This document shows, piece after piece, positions 44,440 through 52,485 of a DNA stretch of 64,000 nucleotides (positions are counted from its first letter, which is position 1; each line of letters opens with the position of its first letter). The notes under the pieces were generated by a model that saw nothing but the letters and a program-made list of their open reading frames with translations, was not told where the DNA came from and ran no database searches. This stretch comes from Bradyrhizobium sp. SZCCT0231 (lineage in GTDB: Bacteria > Pseudomonadota > Alphaproteobacteria > Rhizobiales > Xanthobacteraceae), in assembly GCF_018130245.1 (NCBI RefSeq), contig NZ_JAFCKP010000009.1:167232-231231 (forward strand), read 5' to 3'. The position numbers and the translations under genes are program-made.

Positions 44440-45055
44440 TGGCGTACGCGCCAGACGTCGGTCGCTGGTGGATCTGACCGCGGTCGTGAGCCGTACCATC
44501 GACGAGAGTCTTTTGGAGACGCCGCCGAATCCGGTCGCCATCCCAGGGGGCGATGGACACCGGAGCGAGCGGGCAGCCAAGAGGCCTGCCCGAAAGGCAC
44601 CGGCTCGAAAGATGCCTGCGGAAACGACCATTCCCGCGGCAATCGACAGCGCCGGGACCTGCCCGTCTACCAAAGTGGAGTTGCCTTCGACGCAAAGTGC
44701 CGGCAACACCTCCGCTCTTGCCGTGGAGATCGCCAGAGAGATGCAGGCGCGTGCTCTCGAGGCAATGAAGTTAGGCGTGCATACAGCGTTCGAATATACG
44801 AAGGATATCGCCAGGCCGGAAGGTGACGTCCTGGACGGCGCTGCCGCCGAGTGCCACGCTGTCGTGCTCGAATTGATGAAGGTGAATGCAGGCGCGACGC
44901 TGCAGTATACGCGCGAGTTGAGCCGCGTGAGAACGCTCTCGCAGTGGATCGAGTTGTCGAGTTCACATGCGCGAAAGCAGTTTGAGTTGGTGCGACAGCA
45001 GGCCGAATTGCTGAAATCGTTGACACACAATGCGAGAACGTCCGGCGCCGAATAG
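44408..45055 (+). CDS. Phasin-domain protein with disordered N-terminal part
   Basis: A 215-residue protein. The first about 95 residues are basic, Pro/Ala/Lys/Arg-rich and probably disordered (KRPARKAPARK). The C-terminal about 105 residues are helical, ending G-A-T-L-Q-Y-T-R-E-L-S-R-V-R-T-L and Q-W-I-E-L-S-S-S-H-A-R-K-Q, the pattern of the phasin_2 family that coats polyhydroxyalkanoate granules. The start lies inside the ParA gene in another frame, so the two are translationally coupled. The basic tail could contact ParA or DNA while the phasin part binds a granule. The phasin call is by pattern; the pairing role is inferred. Confidence 0.7.
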   Translation: MGKAQSRQPADGVRARRRSLVDLTAVVSRTIDESLLETPPNPVAIPGGDGHRSERAAKRPARKAPARKMPAETTIPAAIDSAGTCPSTKVELPSTQSAGNTSALAVEIAREMQARALEAMKLGVHTAFEYTKDIARPEGDVLDGAAAECHAVVLELMKVNAGATLQYTRELSRVRTLSQWIELSSSHARKQFELVRQQAELLKSLTHNARTSGAE

Positions 45056-45163
45056 CGCGCATCGGAATCAGGTATCGCCGACAGTGGGGCGGGCGGTACG
45101 CACTGGTGCCGGTGTTGTCTTGCGTGTTCGGCCAGCGGGCTGAACCGGTCACGCTGCCCGGGC

Positions 45164-45182
45164 GGTTAATGCCAGATTAACC
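45164..45182. promoter_or_regulatory. CtrA-type binding site
   Basis: The dyad GGTTAA-TGCCAGA-TTAACC contains TTAA-N7-TTAAC, the consensus of the alphaproteobacterial cell-cycle regulator CtrA (TTAA at 45166-45169 and 45177-45180). It lies 55 bases upstream of the start of the 51-residue protein gene, a distance compatible with promoter control. Confidence 0.55.
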
Positions 45183-45236
45183 AGTCGGTCCTAGCCTGTC
45201 TCGGCCGGGGTTACTCGCAAGGCCGAGGTGAGCCCA

Positions 45237-45392
45237 ATGGAAGCCCAGAAGATCGCGGTCGACGCCGTCGTCGCGCTGACCGATTGCGACCGCAACGCCG
45301 TTATCGCCTTCATCCGCCGGCTCTATCTCGCCGGCGTCACCGATCCGAAACGCCTGACCTTCAAGGGGCTGCAGGCGCTGTCGCGGGCCTGA
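45237..45392 (+). CDS. Small conserved-looking protein, 51 residues
   Basis: A short reading frame with good coding character and GAGGTGA as ribosome site. The product is compact and probably helical, with D-C-D-R-N-A-V-I-A-F-I-R-R-L-Y in the middle and G-V-T-D-P-K-R-L-T following. No signal peptide or membrane segment. I do not recognise a family. The CtrA-type dyad just upstream and the lack of a close upstream gene suggest that it has its own, possibly cell-cycle-dependent, promoter. Confidence 0.65.
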   Translation: MEAQKIAVDAVVALTDCDRNAVIAFIRRLYLAGVTDPKRLTFKGLQALSRA

Positions 45393-45533
45393 TTCGGGCG
45401 GTTTCGGCCCTTTCGGCCCCAAGGTTCCCGAGCGCTCTCCCCAGCGTGACTGCAACCCATCGGTGAATATCTTGTCGGTCGGGCCGGGCGGGAGTAGATG
45501 ACGTCCCCGGCTGGGTCACTTGGGAACTGGGGA

Positions 45534-46463
45534 ATGCTGAAACAGCTTTTTGCGCCGCAACTTGTCATTCTTTATGTGCTGGCGGCCTCGACGATTTACG
45601 TTCACTTCCGCGGCAAGCAGCGGCTGCGCTTCGCGCGCCAGCTCGGCGATCACTCGACCTATCTCGCGCCCTATAACGTGCTGATGTATGCGGGCTCGGC
45701 CGTGCCGAACAAGCCGGTGATCTCCGTCGATCAGTTCCCCGAGCTGAAGCCCCTCAGCGAGAATTGGGAGACCATCCGCGATGAGGCGGTGCGCCTGTTC
45801 GACGAAGGCTTCATACGTGCGGCCGCGAAGAACAACGATTGGGGCTTCTATTCCTTCTTCAAGAGCGGCTGGAAGCGCTTTTACCTGAAATGGTACGACG
45901 ACTTCCTGCCCTCGGCGCGCACGCTGTGTCCGAAGACGGTGGAGCTCTTGAACTCGATTCCGAGCGTGCACGGTGCGATGTTCGCGATGCTGCCGCCGGG
46001 CGGCAAGCTGGGCGCGCATCGCGATCCCTTCGCTGGCTCGCTGCGCTATCATCTCGGCCTCGTCACGCCGAACTCGAGCAAGTGCCGGATTCTCGTCGAC
46101 GGCGTCGAATGCGTCTGGCGCGACGGCGAGGCCTTCATGTTCGACGAGACCTTCATCCACAGCGCCGAGAACGCAACCGACGTCAACCGCATCATCCTGT
46201 TCTGCGACGTCGAGCGCCCGATGAAGTTCGGCTTCATGACCGCGATCAACCGCTGGGTCAGCCATCACATCGTCAAGGCGTCGGCGACCCAGAACGTCGA
46301 CGGCGAGAATGTCGGCGTGCTCAACAAGCTGTTCGGCAAACTGTACGAGATCCATCTCGCCAGCCGCAAGGTCAAGGAGTGGAACCGCAACGTCTACTAC
46401 ACGCTGAAGTATTCGCTGACGGCGCTGATCCTCGGCCTCATCGTGCTGTCGGCGTTGCGGTGA
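45534..46463 (+). CDS. lpxO: Aspartyl/asparaginyl beta-hydroxylase family, LpxO-type lipid A hydroxylase
   Basis: A 309-residue Fe(II)/2-oxoglutarate dioxygenase. An N-terminal membrane helix (about 8-24) is followed by Y-V-H-F-R-G-K, as in LpxO. The iron ligands are visible as His162-x-Asp164 (G-A-H-R-D-P-F) and His209 (E-T-F-I-H-S-A-E-N). A C-terminal hydrophobic helix (about 290-308) adds a second membrane anchor. LpxO hydroxylates the secondary acyl chain of lipid A at the inner membrane. ATG at 45534 preferred since LpxO begins close to its first helix; an ATG at 45498 would add 12 residues. Confidence 0.85.
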   Translation: MLKQLFAPQLVILYVLAASTIYVHFRGKQRLRFARQLGDHSTYLAPYNVLMYAGSAVPNKPVISVDQFPELKPLSENWETIRDEAVRLFDEGFIRAAAKNNDWGFYSFFKSGWKRFYLKWYDDFLPSARTLCPKTVELLNSIPSVHGAMFAMLPPGGKLGAHRDPFAGSLRYHLGLVTPNSSKCRILVDGVECVWRDGEAFMFDETFIHSAENATDVNRIILFCDVERPMKFGFMTAINRWVSHHIVKASATQNVDGENVGVLNKLFGKLYEIHLASRKVKEWNRNVYYTLKYSLTALILGLIVLSALR

Positions 46464-46934
46464 ATGATCCCGCCAATGGCCTCCTTGCCGATTGCCAACG
46501 CGGAGATCACGCAGTTCTTCCGCAACTGGCTCGAGACCTTCGCGGGTTATGTCCGCGAGGTCGACTACGCTTCGGCGCGGCCGCTTTTCCACCCCGGGGT
46601 GCTCGCCTTCGGCACCCACAACGACGTCATCCCCGGCCTCGATCAATGGGTCTCGACGCAATGGAATAACGTCTGGCCGAAGACGACGGATTTTCATTTC
46701 GTGCTCGATCAGACCTCCGTTCTGGCGTCCGCCGATGGCGCGATGGCGACTGTGATCGCGCCGTGGACGAGCACGGGCTATCACCCCGATGGTAGCGCGT
46801 TTCCCCGGCCGGGCCGGGCGACGATGGTGTTTTCAAGAGACGGCGATGGATGGCTGTGCGTGCATTCGCACATGTCGCTCAACCGCGGTGTGCCGCAGGC
46901 GAGCCATGCCAATCGGCCGGTGAAGGCCTGGTAG
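46464..46934 (+). CDS. NTF2-like (SnoaL-type) protein
   Basis: A 156-residue protein with the NTF2-like cone fold pattern: an N-terminal helix E-I-T-Q-F-F-R-N-W-L-E, D-Y-A-S-A-R-P-L-F-H-P, a central W-P-K-T-T-D-F strand and a final W-L-C-V-H-S-H-M-S-L strand. Such proteins bind or transform small ligands; no catalytic set can be named. The ATG follows directly on the TGA of the lpxO gene, so they are coupled; an ATG at 46476 is possible. A perfect palindromic terminator follows. Confidence 0.8.
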   Translation: MIPPMASLPIANAEITQFFRNWLETFAGYVREVDYASARPLFHPGVLAFGTHNDVIPGLDQWVSTQWNNVWPKTTDFHFVLDQTSVLASADGAMATVIAPWTSTGYHPDGSAFPRPGRATMVFSRDGDGWLCVHSHMSLNRGVPQASHANRPVKAW

Positions 46935-46950
46935 ATACGATCGGAATAGA

Positions 46951-46978
46951 AAAGGCCCCGGACATGTCCGGGGCCTTT
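46951..46978. terminator. Perfect 28-base palindromic terminator
   Basis: aaaggccccggaca and its exact mirror form a 14-base stem potential with A and T ends on both strands. It lies between the convergent NTF2-like and FAH-family genes and can terminate both. Confidence 0.92.
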
Positions 46979-47000
46979 CGATTTCGAGATGTTCTGCAGC

Positions 47001-47702
47001 CTATTCCGGCTGGCCGATGCTCACCTTCAACGTGCCGACGCCGTCGACGCCGCATTCGAGCTTGTCGCCGGGTTGGAGCTGCGACACGCCGGCGGGCGTG
47101 CCCGTCATGATGATGTCGCCGGCGGCGAGCTTCACCTGCTGCGAGAGCTGCCAGATGATCTCGGGCACGTTCCAGATCAGTTCGGTGAGGTCGCCCTTCT
47201 GCGCCTCCTTGCCGTTGACCGTCAGCCAGATCTTGCCCTTGGCGGGATGGCCGATCTTCGAGGCCGGCTGCACCGCGGAGCAGGGCGCCGAATAATCGAA
47301 CGACTTGCCGACCTCCCATGGGCGCTCCTTCTTGCGCGAGGCGATCTGGAGATCGCGCCGGGTGAGGTCGATGCCGACGGCGTAGCCGTAAACGTGGTCC
47401 AGCGCCTTGTCGGCGGGGATGTTGAGGCCGCCGCTCTTCATCGCGACGATCAGCTCGACCTCGTGATGCAAATCCTTGGTCAGCGGCGGATAGGGGATGG
47501 TGGCGCCATCGGGCACCAGCATGTCGGCGTGCTTGGCGAAGAAGAACGGCGGGGCGCGCTCGTCATTGCCCATCTCGCGGATGTGCTCGAGATAGTTGCG
47601 GCCGACGCACCAGATGCGGCGCACCGGATAACGGCCGCTCTCGCCGACGACGGGAAGCGAAGCCTGGGGCGGAAGCGGGATGACGTAGGAGGCGGCGTTC
47701 AT
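47001..47702 (-). CDS. Fumarylacetoacetate hydrolase family protein
   Basis: A 233-residue FAH-superfamily enzyme. R-I-W-C-V-G-R-N-Y-x-x-H-x-x-E-M is the conserved entry, FFFAKHAD follows, and the metal ligands appear as H-H-E-V-E-L and later Y-A-V-G-I-D-L-T-R-R-D. TGTPAGV near the end is also typical. It most resembles fumarylpyruvate hydrolases and related small FAH enzymes that cleave C-C bonds in aromatic breakdown products. No partner pathway genes are nearby. It is monocistronic, 36 bases from the ABC exporter gene on the same strand. Confidence 0.87.
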   Translation of the reverse strand: MNAASYVIPLPPQASLPVVGESGRYPVRRIWCVGRNYLEHIREMGNDERAPPFFFAKHADMLVPDGATIPYPPLTKDLHHEVELIVAMKSGGLNIPADKALDHVYGYAVGIDLTRRDLQIASRKKERPWEVGKSFDYSAPCSAVQPASKIGHPAKGKIWLTVNGKEAQKGDLTELIWNVPEIIWQLSQQVKLAAGDIIMTGTPAGVSQLQPGDKLECGVDGVGTLKVSIGQPE

Positions 47703-47738
47703 GTAAGGTCTCGCGGCTCTTGAGGTTGATGAGGAACT

Positions 47739-49541
47739 CTATGCGGTTGCGCTGATCGGCGCCAGAGCGCCGGAATCGTGGTGCTGCAACCGGAAGAACG
47801 AGGCGTAGCGGCCGCCGCGGCGGAGCAGCTCGTCATGCCGGCCCTGCTCGACGATCTCGCCGCCTTCGACCACCAGGATGCTGTCTGCGTGCATGATGGT
47901 GTGCAGGCGGTGCGCGATCACGATGGTGGTGCGGTTCTGGCACAGATGCTCGATCGCCTCCTGCACCTGCCGCTCGGATTCGGAATCGAGCGCGGCGGTG
48001 GCTTCGTCCAAGAGGATGACCGGCGCGTTCTTGAGCAGCGCGCGCGCGACCGCAATGCGCTGGCGCTGGCCGCCGGAGAGCTGCGTGCCGTGCTCGCCAA
48101 CGGGCGTGTCGTAGCCGAGCGGAAAGCCCATGATGAAATCATGCGCGCAGGCGGCTTTCGCCGCCTCGATGATCTCGGCCTCGCTCGCGCCCGGCTTGCC
48201 GAAGGCGATGTTGCTGCGGATGGTGTCGCGGAACAGATAGACGTCCTGGCCGACATAGGCGGTCTGCGCCCGCAGCGATTTGCGCGAGACCGAGGAGATC
48301 GACTGGCCGTCGATGACGATGTCGCCTTGCGTCACCTCGTAGAAGCGCAAGAGCAGTCCCAGCACGGTCGACTTGCCGCCGCCGGAGGGGCCGACCAGCG
48401 CGGTGACCTTGCCGGGCTCGGCCACGAAGCTCATGCGGTTGAGCACGGTCTCATTGGCGCGATAGGAGAAGCTGACGTCGCGGAGCTCGATGCGAGCGTC
48501 GGAGAGCTGCAGCGCCGGCTTGTCGTCGTCGGACTGCTCGCTCGCCGGGCTGTCGACGACTTCGAGCAGCATGCGCGCACCGACCAGCTGGCTGTTGAGG
48601 TCGATGTTGAGCCGCGCCAGCCGCTTGGCGGGCTCGGTCGCCATCAGGAATGCGGTCATGAAAGAGAAGAACGCGCCCGGCGTGGCGTTGAGGGCGACCA
48701 CGGCGTAGCCGCCATACATCAGGCAGCCGGCGACGGCGAAACCGCCGAGCATCTCCATCAGCGGGTTGGAGCGGTTGGCGACGCGGGCCATCTTGTTGGC
48801 GTTGCGCTCGACGATCGCGATGTTCTCGTCGATGCGCTTCTGCATGGTCTCTTCGAGCGTGAAGGCCTTGACGGTACGGATGCCCTGCAGCGATTCCTGC
48901 ATCGTCTCCATGATGTCGGCGGTGCCGGTGAACTGGTTGAAGGCGAGGCCCTTGATGCGCTTGACCAGCTTGCGCAGCACCAGCATCGCCGGCGGCACCG
49001 CGACGAGGCCGATGAACGACATCAGCGGATCCTGCCATACCATCACCCCGATCATGGCGAGCAACATCAACAGGTCGCGCCCGATCGCGTTGACCAGCAT
49101 GTTGAGGACGTCGGTGATGGATTTCGCGCCGGCCGTCAGGCGCGCCAGGAACTCGGACGAATGCCGCTCGGAGAAGAAGCCGACGCTTTCGCGCATCAGT
49201 TTTGCGAACAGCTGGCGCTGGTTGGTGGCGAGGATCGCGTTGCTGATCTTGGTCAGGATCACCATGTGGCCGTAGGTCGCCACGCCCTTGATGAACAGCA
49301 GCACGACCGTCAGCCCTGAGAACATCGCGATGCCCGGGATGTTCTTGTCGACATAGGCCTGATTGATGACCTGGCCGAGCACATAGGTTGCGCATGCGGT
49401 CGCGCCGGCGGCGAGTGCCATCAGCGCGAAGGCAACGAGGTAGCGCCGCCAGTAGACGATCCCCTGTTCCGTGACGAGGCGGCGAATCAGGACCGCTGCC
49501 GCATAGGGGTCGTCGGTGATTTTCTTTGGAAACTGGGCCAT
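47739..49541 (-). CDS. ABC exporter, MsbA-like (fused membrane and ATPase domains)
   Basis: A 600-residue half-transporter. Six transmembrane helices occupy about residues 30-320, and the ATPase domain the rest: Walker A GPSGGGKST, signature QLSGGQRQR, Walker B VILLDEATAAL and switch His in IAHRL. This is the layout of MsbA, which flips lipid A-core. Bacterial genomes carry several such proteins, and its place next to LPS genes supports but does not prove the MsbA role. ATG at 49541 is preferred; ATG at 49568 would add nine residues. Confidence 0.88.
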   Translation of the reverse strand: MAQFPKKITDDPYAAAVLIRRLVTEQGIVYWRRYLVAFALMALAAGATACATYVLGQVINQAYVDKNIPGIAMFSGLTVVLLFIKGVATYGHMVILTKISNAILATNQRQLFAKLMRESVGFFSERHSSEFLARLTAGAKSITDVLNMLVNAIGRDLLMLLAMIGVMVWQDPLMSFIGLVAVPPAMLVLRKLVKRIKGLAFNQFTGTADIMETMQESLQGIRTVKAFTLEETMQKRIDENIAIVERNANKMARVANRSNPLMEMLGGFAVAGCLMYGGYAVVALNATPGAFFSFMTAFLMATEPAKRLARLNIDLNSQLVGARMLLEVVDSPASEQSDDDKPALQLSDARIELRDVSFSYRANETVLNRMSFVAEPGKVTALVGPSGGGKSTVLGLLLRFYEVTQGDIVIDGQSISSVSRKSLRAQTAYVGQDVYLFRDTIRSNIAFGKPGASEAEIIEAAKAACAHDFIMGFPLGYDTPVGEHGTQLSGGQRQRIAVARALLKNAPVILLDEATAALDSESERQVQEAIEHLCQNRTTIVIAHRLHTIMHADSILVVEGGEIVEQGRHDELLRRGGRYASFFRLQHHDSGALAPISATA

Positions 49542-49659
49542 CCGGTGTCCATTGACGGCGCAGGACAAAGCCTGCCCGCGCGTCAGGGATCGATGGGCCT
49601 CTGTGCCCGCTCAAGCCGGGTTTTTCAAGCCCAATTAAGGGCTTGCGCTTGGGATGATT

Positions 49660-50673
49660 CTAGGCCGAGGCGGCGTGGCGGAGCTCGCCGTGGCGCTCGC
49701 GGAACAGCTTGTCCTCCCAGGCCAGCGCATGGGCTGCGATGGTCTCGAGGTCCTCGTATTGCGGCCGCCAGTCGAGCAGGCCGCGGATGCGGCTGGTGTC
49801 GGCGACCATGGTCATGATGTCGCCGGGCCGGCGCGGGGCGTATTGCACGGCGAAGCTGCGGCCCGAAACCCGGCGCACCGCGTCGATGGTCTCCAGCACC
49901 GAATAGCCGCGGCCATAGCCGCAGTTCAGCGTGGTCGAGGCGCCGCCATTGCGCAAATAGGCCAGCGCCGAGCGATGCGCCTGCGACAGGTCCGTGACGT
50001 GGATGAAGTCGCGGATGCAGCTGCCGTCCGGGGTCGGGTAGTCGGTGCCGAACACGTCGATCTTGGCGCGCTGGCCGGTCGCCGCTTCCACCGCGATCTT
50101 GAGCAGATGTGTGGCGCCGACGGTGGCTAGCCCGATGCGCGCCTGCGGATCGGCGCCGGCGACGTTGAAATAGCGCAATGTCACGTACTGCATGCCGTAG
50201 GCGGCGGCGACGTCGTGCAGCATGATCTCGGTCATCAGCTTCGACGAGCCGTAAGGCGACAGCGGCCGTGTCGGTGCGTGCTCGGGCACCGGCACCTGGT
50301 CCGGATTGCCGTAGACCGCGGCGGTCGAGGAAAAGATGAAGCGGCCAATGCCGCGCTTGACCGCCACGTTGAGCAGGTTGCGTGCGGTCGTGAAGTTGTT
50401 GCGGTAGTAGCCGAGCGGATCGCGCATCGAGTCCGGCACGACGACCGAGCCTGCGAAATGGATGATGCTCTCGATGTCGTGCTGGGCGATCACGCCCTCG
50501 AGCAGGTTTTCATCGCCCGCATCGCCGATGAACAGCGGCACGCCTTCGGGCAGATAGGCGGAGAAGCCGGTCGAGAGATCGTCGATCACGACGACATCCT
50601 CGCCGGCTTCCGCCAGCGCCAGGACCGTGTGACTTCCGATATAGCCGGCGCCGCCGGTGACTAGCACAGTCAT
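49660..50673 (-). CDS. galE: UDP-glucose 4-epimerase
   Basis: A 337-residue extended SDR with T-G-G-A-G-Y-I-G-S-H at residues 6-15, F-S-S-T-A-A-V-Y-G, the catalytic Y-G-S-S-K and Y-F-N-V-A-G-A-D, all as in GalE. It interconverts UDP-glucose and UDP-galactose for surface polysaccharides. It is divergent from the GT4 glycosyltransferase gene, 114 bases away. Confidence 0.93.
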   Translation of the reverse strand: MTVLVTGGAGYIGSHTVLALAEAGEDVVVIDDLSTGFSAYLPEGVPLFIGDAGDENLLEGVIAQHDIESIIHFAGSVVVPDSMRDPLGYYRNNFTTARNLLNVAVKRGIGRFIFSSTAAVYGNPDQVPVPEHAPTRPLSPYGSSKLMTEIMLHDVAAAYGMQYVTLRYFNVAGADPQARIGLATVGATHLLKIAVEAATGQRAKIDVFGTDYPTPDGSCIRDFIHVTDLSQAHRSALAYLRNGGASTTLNCGYGRGYSVLETIDAVRRVSGRSFAVQYAPRRPGDIMTMVADTSRIRGLLDWRPQYEDLETIAAHALAWEDKLFRERHGELRHAASA

Positions 50674-50787
50674 GATCTCACCCGTCTGCGATCAACGCAC
50701 CAAGCTAGCGCTTGCGTGGTGAAGAGGGGGTATCGGCGCGGCTGAACTGGTCACTATGCTTAATGTTGCGTATAGGGACTTTGCGAA

Positions 50788-51837
50788 ATGGAGCGTGTCG
50801 TGGCGAATTCCCAGGGCGATCTCGAAGTGATCGTGCCAAATCTGCACAGGCGCTATTCCGGGGTCACCGCGACCAACCGGATGGTGGCGCCGCGGCTGGC
50901 AAAACTGTATCGCGCCGCCTGGTTCGGCTCGGACGCGCCGGAAGGGATCGCGCGGCTGAGCGTTGCCGATTTTCTGAAGCTGTGGCGCCGCAAGCGGCTC
51001 GTGATCTGGCATGCGCGCCGCAACAACGAGATGATCGCGGGCGTCGTGCTGCGCGCGCTTGGCTGGCCGCTGAAACTCGTGTTCACCTCGGCGGCGCAGC
51101 GGCATCACAGCTGGATCACGCGCTGGCTGATCCGGCGCATGGACGCGGTCATCGCGACATCGGATCTCTCGGCCTCGTTCCTGAAGGTGAAGGCGACGGT
51201 GATCCCGCACGGCGTCGACACCGACGTCTACGCGCCGCCGATCGATCGCGCTGCGGCCTTTGCCGAAAGCGGCCTGCCGGGCCGCTACGCCATCGGCTGC
51301 TTCGGCCGCGTGCGCGCGCAGAAGGGCACTGATGTATTCGTCGACGCGATGTGCCGGCTGCTGCCGCGCTATCCCGATTTCACCGCCGTCATCGTCGGGC
51401 AGGTCACGCCCGAGCAGACGCCCTTTGCCAATGATCTGAAGAAGCGCATCGAAGCCGCCAACCTGCAATCGCGCATCGTCATAACAGGCGAGCTGCCGAT
51501 CGAAGCGGTGCAGCGCTGGTATCAGCGGCTGACGATCTACGCCTTCACCTCGCGCAACGAAGGTTTTGGCCTGACGCTGATCGAGGCGATGGCGGCCGGC
51601 AGTGCGCTCGTCGCCGCACGCGCCGGTGCGGCCGAGCTCGTGGTGGAGAATGGCGTCACCGGCGTGCTGATCCCGACGGGTGATGCCGACGCGCTCGCTG
51701 CGGCGCTGGAGCCGCTGATGCGCGATGGGGCTGCTGCGACAGTGATGGGCGAGCAGGGGCGGGCGCGGGTGCTCGAACGGTTCAGCCTCGATGCCGAAGC
51801 GGCGCGGATCGGCGAGGTCTATCGGCCGCTGCTCTGA
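50788..51837 (+). CDS. GT4-family glycosyltransferase, LPS core mannosyltransferase-like
   Basis: A 349-residue GT-B glycosyltransferase. The N-terminal part begins V-P-N-L-H-R-R-Y-S-G-V-T-A-T, close to LpcC-type core mannosyltransferases of rhizobia. The C-terminal part has VIPHGVDTD, G-R-V-R-A-Q-K-G-T-D and the E-G-F-G-L-T-L-I-E nucleotide-sugar motif. It should add a sugar (mannose by analogy) to the inner core of LPS on the cytoplasmic face. ATG at 50788, divergent from galE. Confidence 0.83.
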   Translation: MERVVANSQGDLEVIVPNLHRRYSGVTATNRMVAPRLAKLYRAAWFGSDAPEGIARLSVADFLKLWRRKRLVIWHARRNNEMIAGVVLRALGWPLKLVFTSAAQRHHSWITRWLIRRMDAVIATSDLSASFLKVKATVIPHGVDTDVYAPPIDRAAAFAESGLPGRYAIGCFGRVRAQKGTDVFVDAMCRLLPRYPDFTAVIVGQVTPEQTPFANDLKKRIEAANLQSRIVITGELPIEAVQRWYQRLTIYAFTSRNEGFGLTLIEAMAAGSALVAARAGAAELVVENGVTGVLIPTGDADALAAALEPLMRDGAAATVMGEQGRARVLERFSLDAEAARIGEVYRPLL

Positions 51838-51856
51838 CGCGGTTTTCGCCAGTCGC

Positions 51857-51981
51857 AAACAAAAATCGCGAAAACAACCCCATGCACAGTAGGCGAGATC
51901 AGCAAAATCAATGACTTGGCGGGTGTTGACCCTTTGCGGATTTTTCGAATCGAGTTTTGACTCGTCGGGCAAAACAGCTGT
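51857..51981. repeat. Dispersed AT-richer repeat upstream of the HigA-like gene
   Basis: The stretch starting aaaatcgcgaaaacaacccc and ending tttgactcgtcgggcaaaac is an intergenic sequence I recognise as recurrent in Bradyrhizobium and relatives. It precedes the HigA-like gene and may include its promoter. Confidence 0.6.
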
Positions 51982-52035
51982 AGACAGGTATCCTCCAAAA
52001 ACCATCGAGGACGGAATAGACGCGGAGACTGTGTG

Positions 52036-52419
52036 ATGATGGACGTCAGGCCTCTCCATAACGAACAGGATTACGATTGGGCCATCCGCGAAGTGTCCCG
52101 TTACTTCGAGGTCGAGCCGACACCCGGTATGCCTGACGGTGATCGCTTCGAAGTCTTGTCTTCACTCATCAAGGAATACGAAGACAATCACTTCGCAACC
52201 ACCCACGGCGATCCAATCGACGTGCTCCATTTCGCAATCGAGTCCATGGGGCGGTCGCAGGCAGAACTCGCCGCTCTGATTGGACGCAATCGGGCGTCCG
52301 AAATCTTGAATCGCGTCCGTCCACTGACGCTGGAGATGATCCGGACCATTAGCAGGGAATGGAACATTCCGATTGGTGCTCTGACAGCGCAATATGAGCT
52401 GGGGCGTGCATCAGCATAG
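52036..52419 (+). CDS. HigA-like HTH antitoxin/regulator, no toxin partner seen
   Basis: A 127-residue protein. The N-terminal half is acidic (Y-F-E-V-E-P-T-P-G-x-P-x-G-D-R-F-E), and the C-terminal half holds an HTH of the XRE type (about 72-112), Q-A-E-L-A-A-L-I-G-R-N-R-A-S-E-I-L-N. This is the layout of HigA antitoxins of the larger group. The usual HigB toxin would be upstream in an operon, but the preceding 198 bases hold only a repeat, and the next gene downstream is on the opposite strand. It may regulate or neutralise a toxin elsewhere. GGAG is nine bases before the ATG at 52036. Confidence 0.8.
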   Translation: MMDVRPLHNEQDYDWAIREVSRYFEVEPTPGMPDGDRFEVLSSLIKEYEDNHFATTHGDPIDVLHFAIESMGRSQAELAALIGRNRASEILNRVRPLTLEMIRTISREWNIPIGALTAQYELGRASA

Positions 52420-52485
52420 TTGTATAGGCGAACCTGACGCCGACCTCTCTCGCACCAGGCGTAGAGCCGTGCTCGCAGCTGGTGG

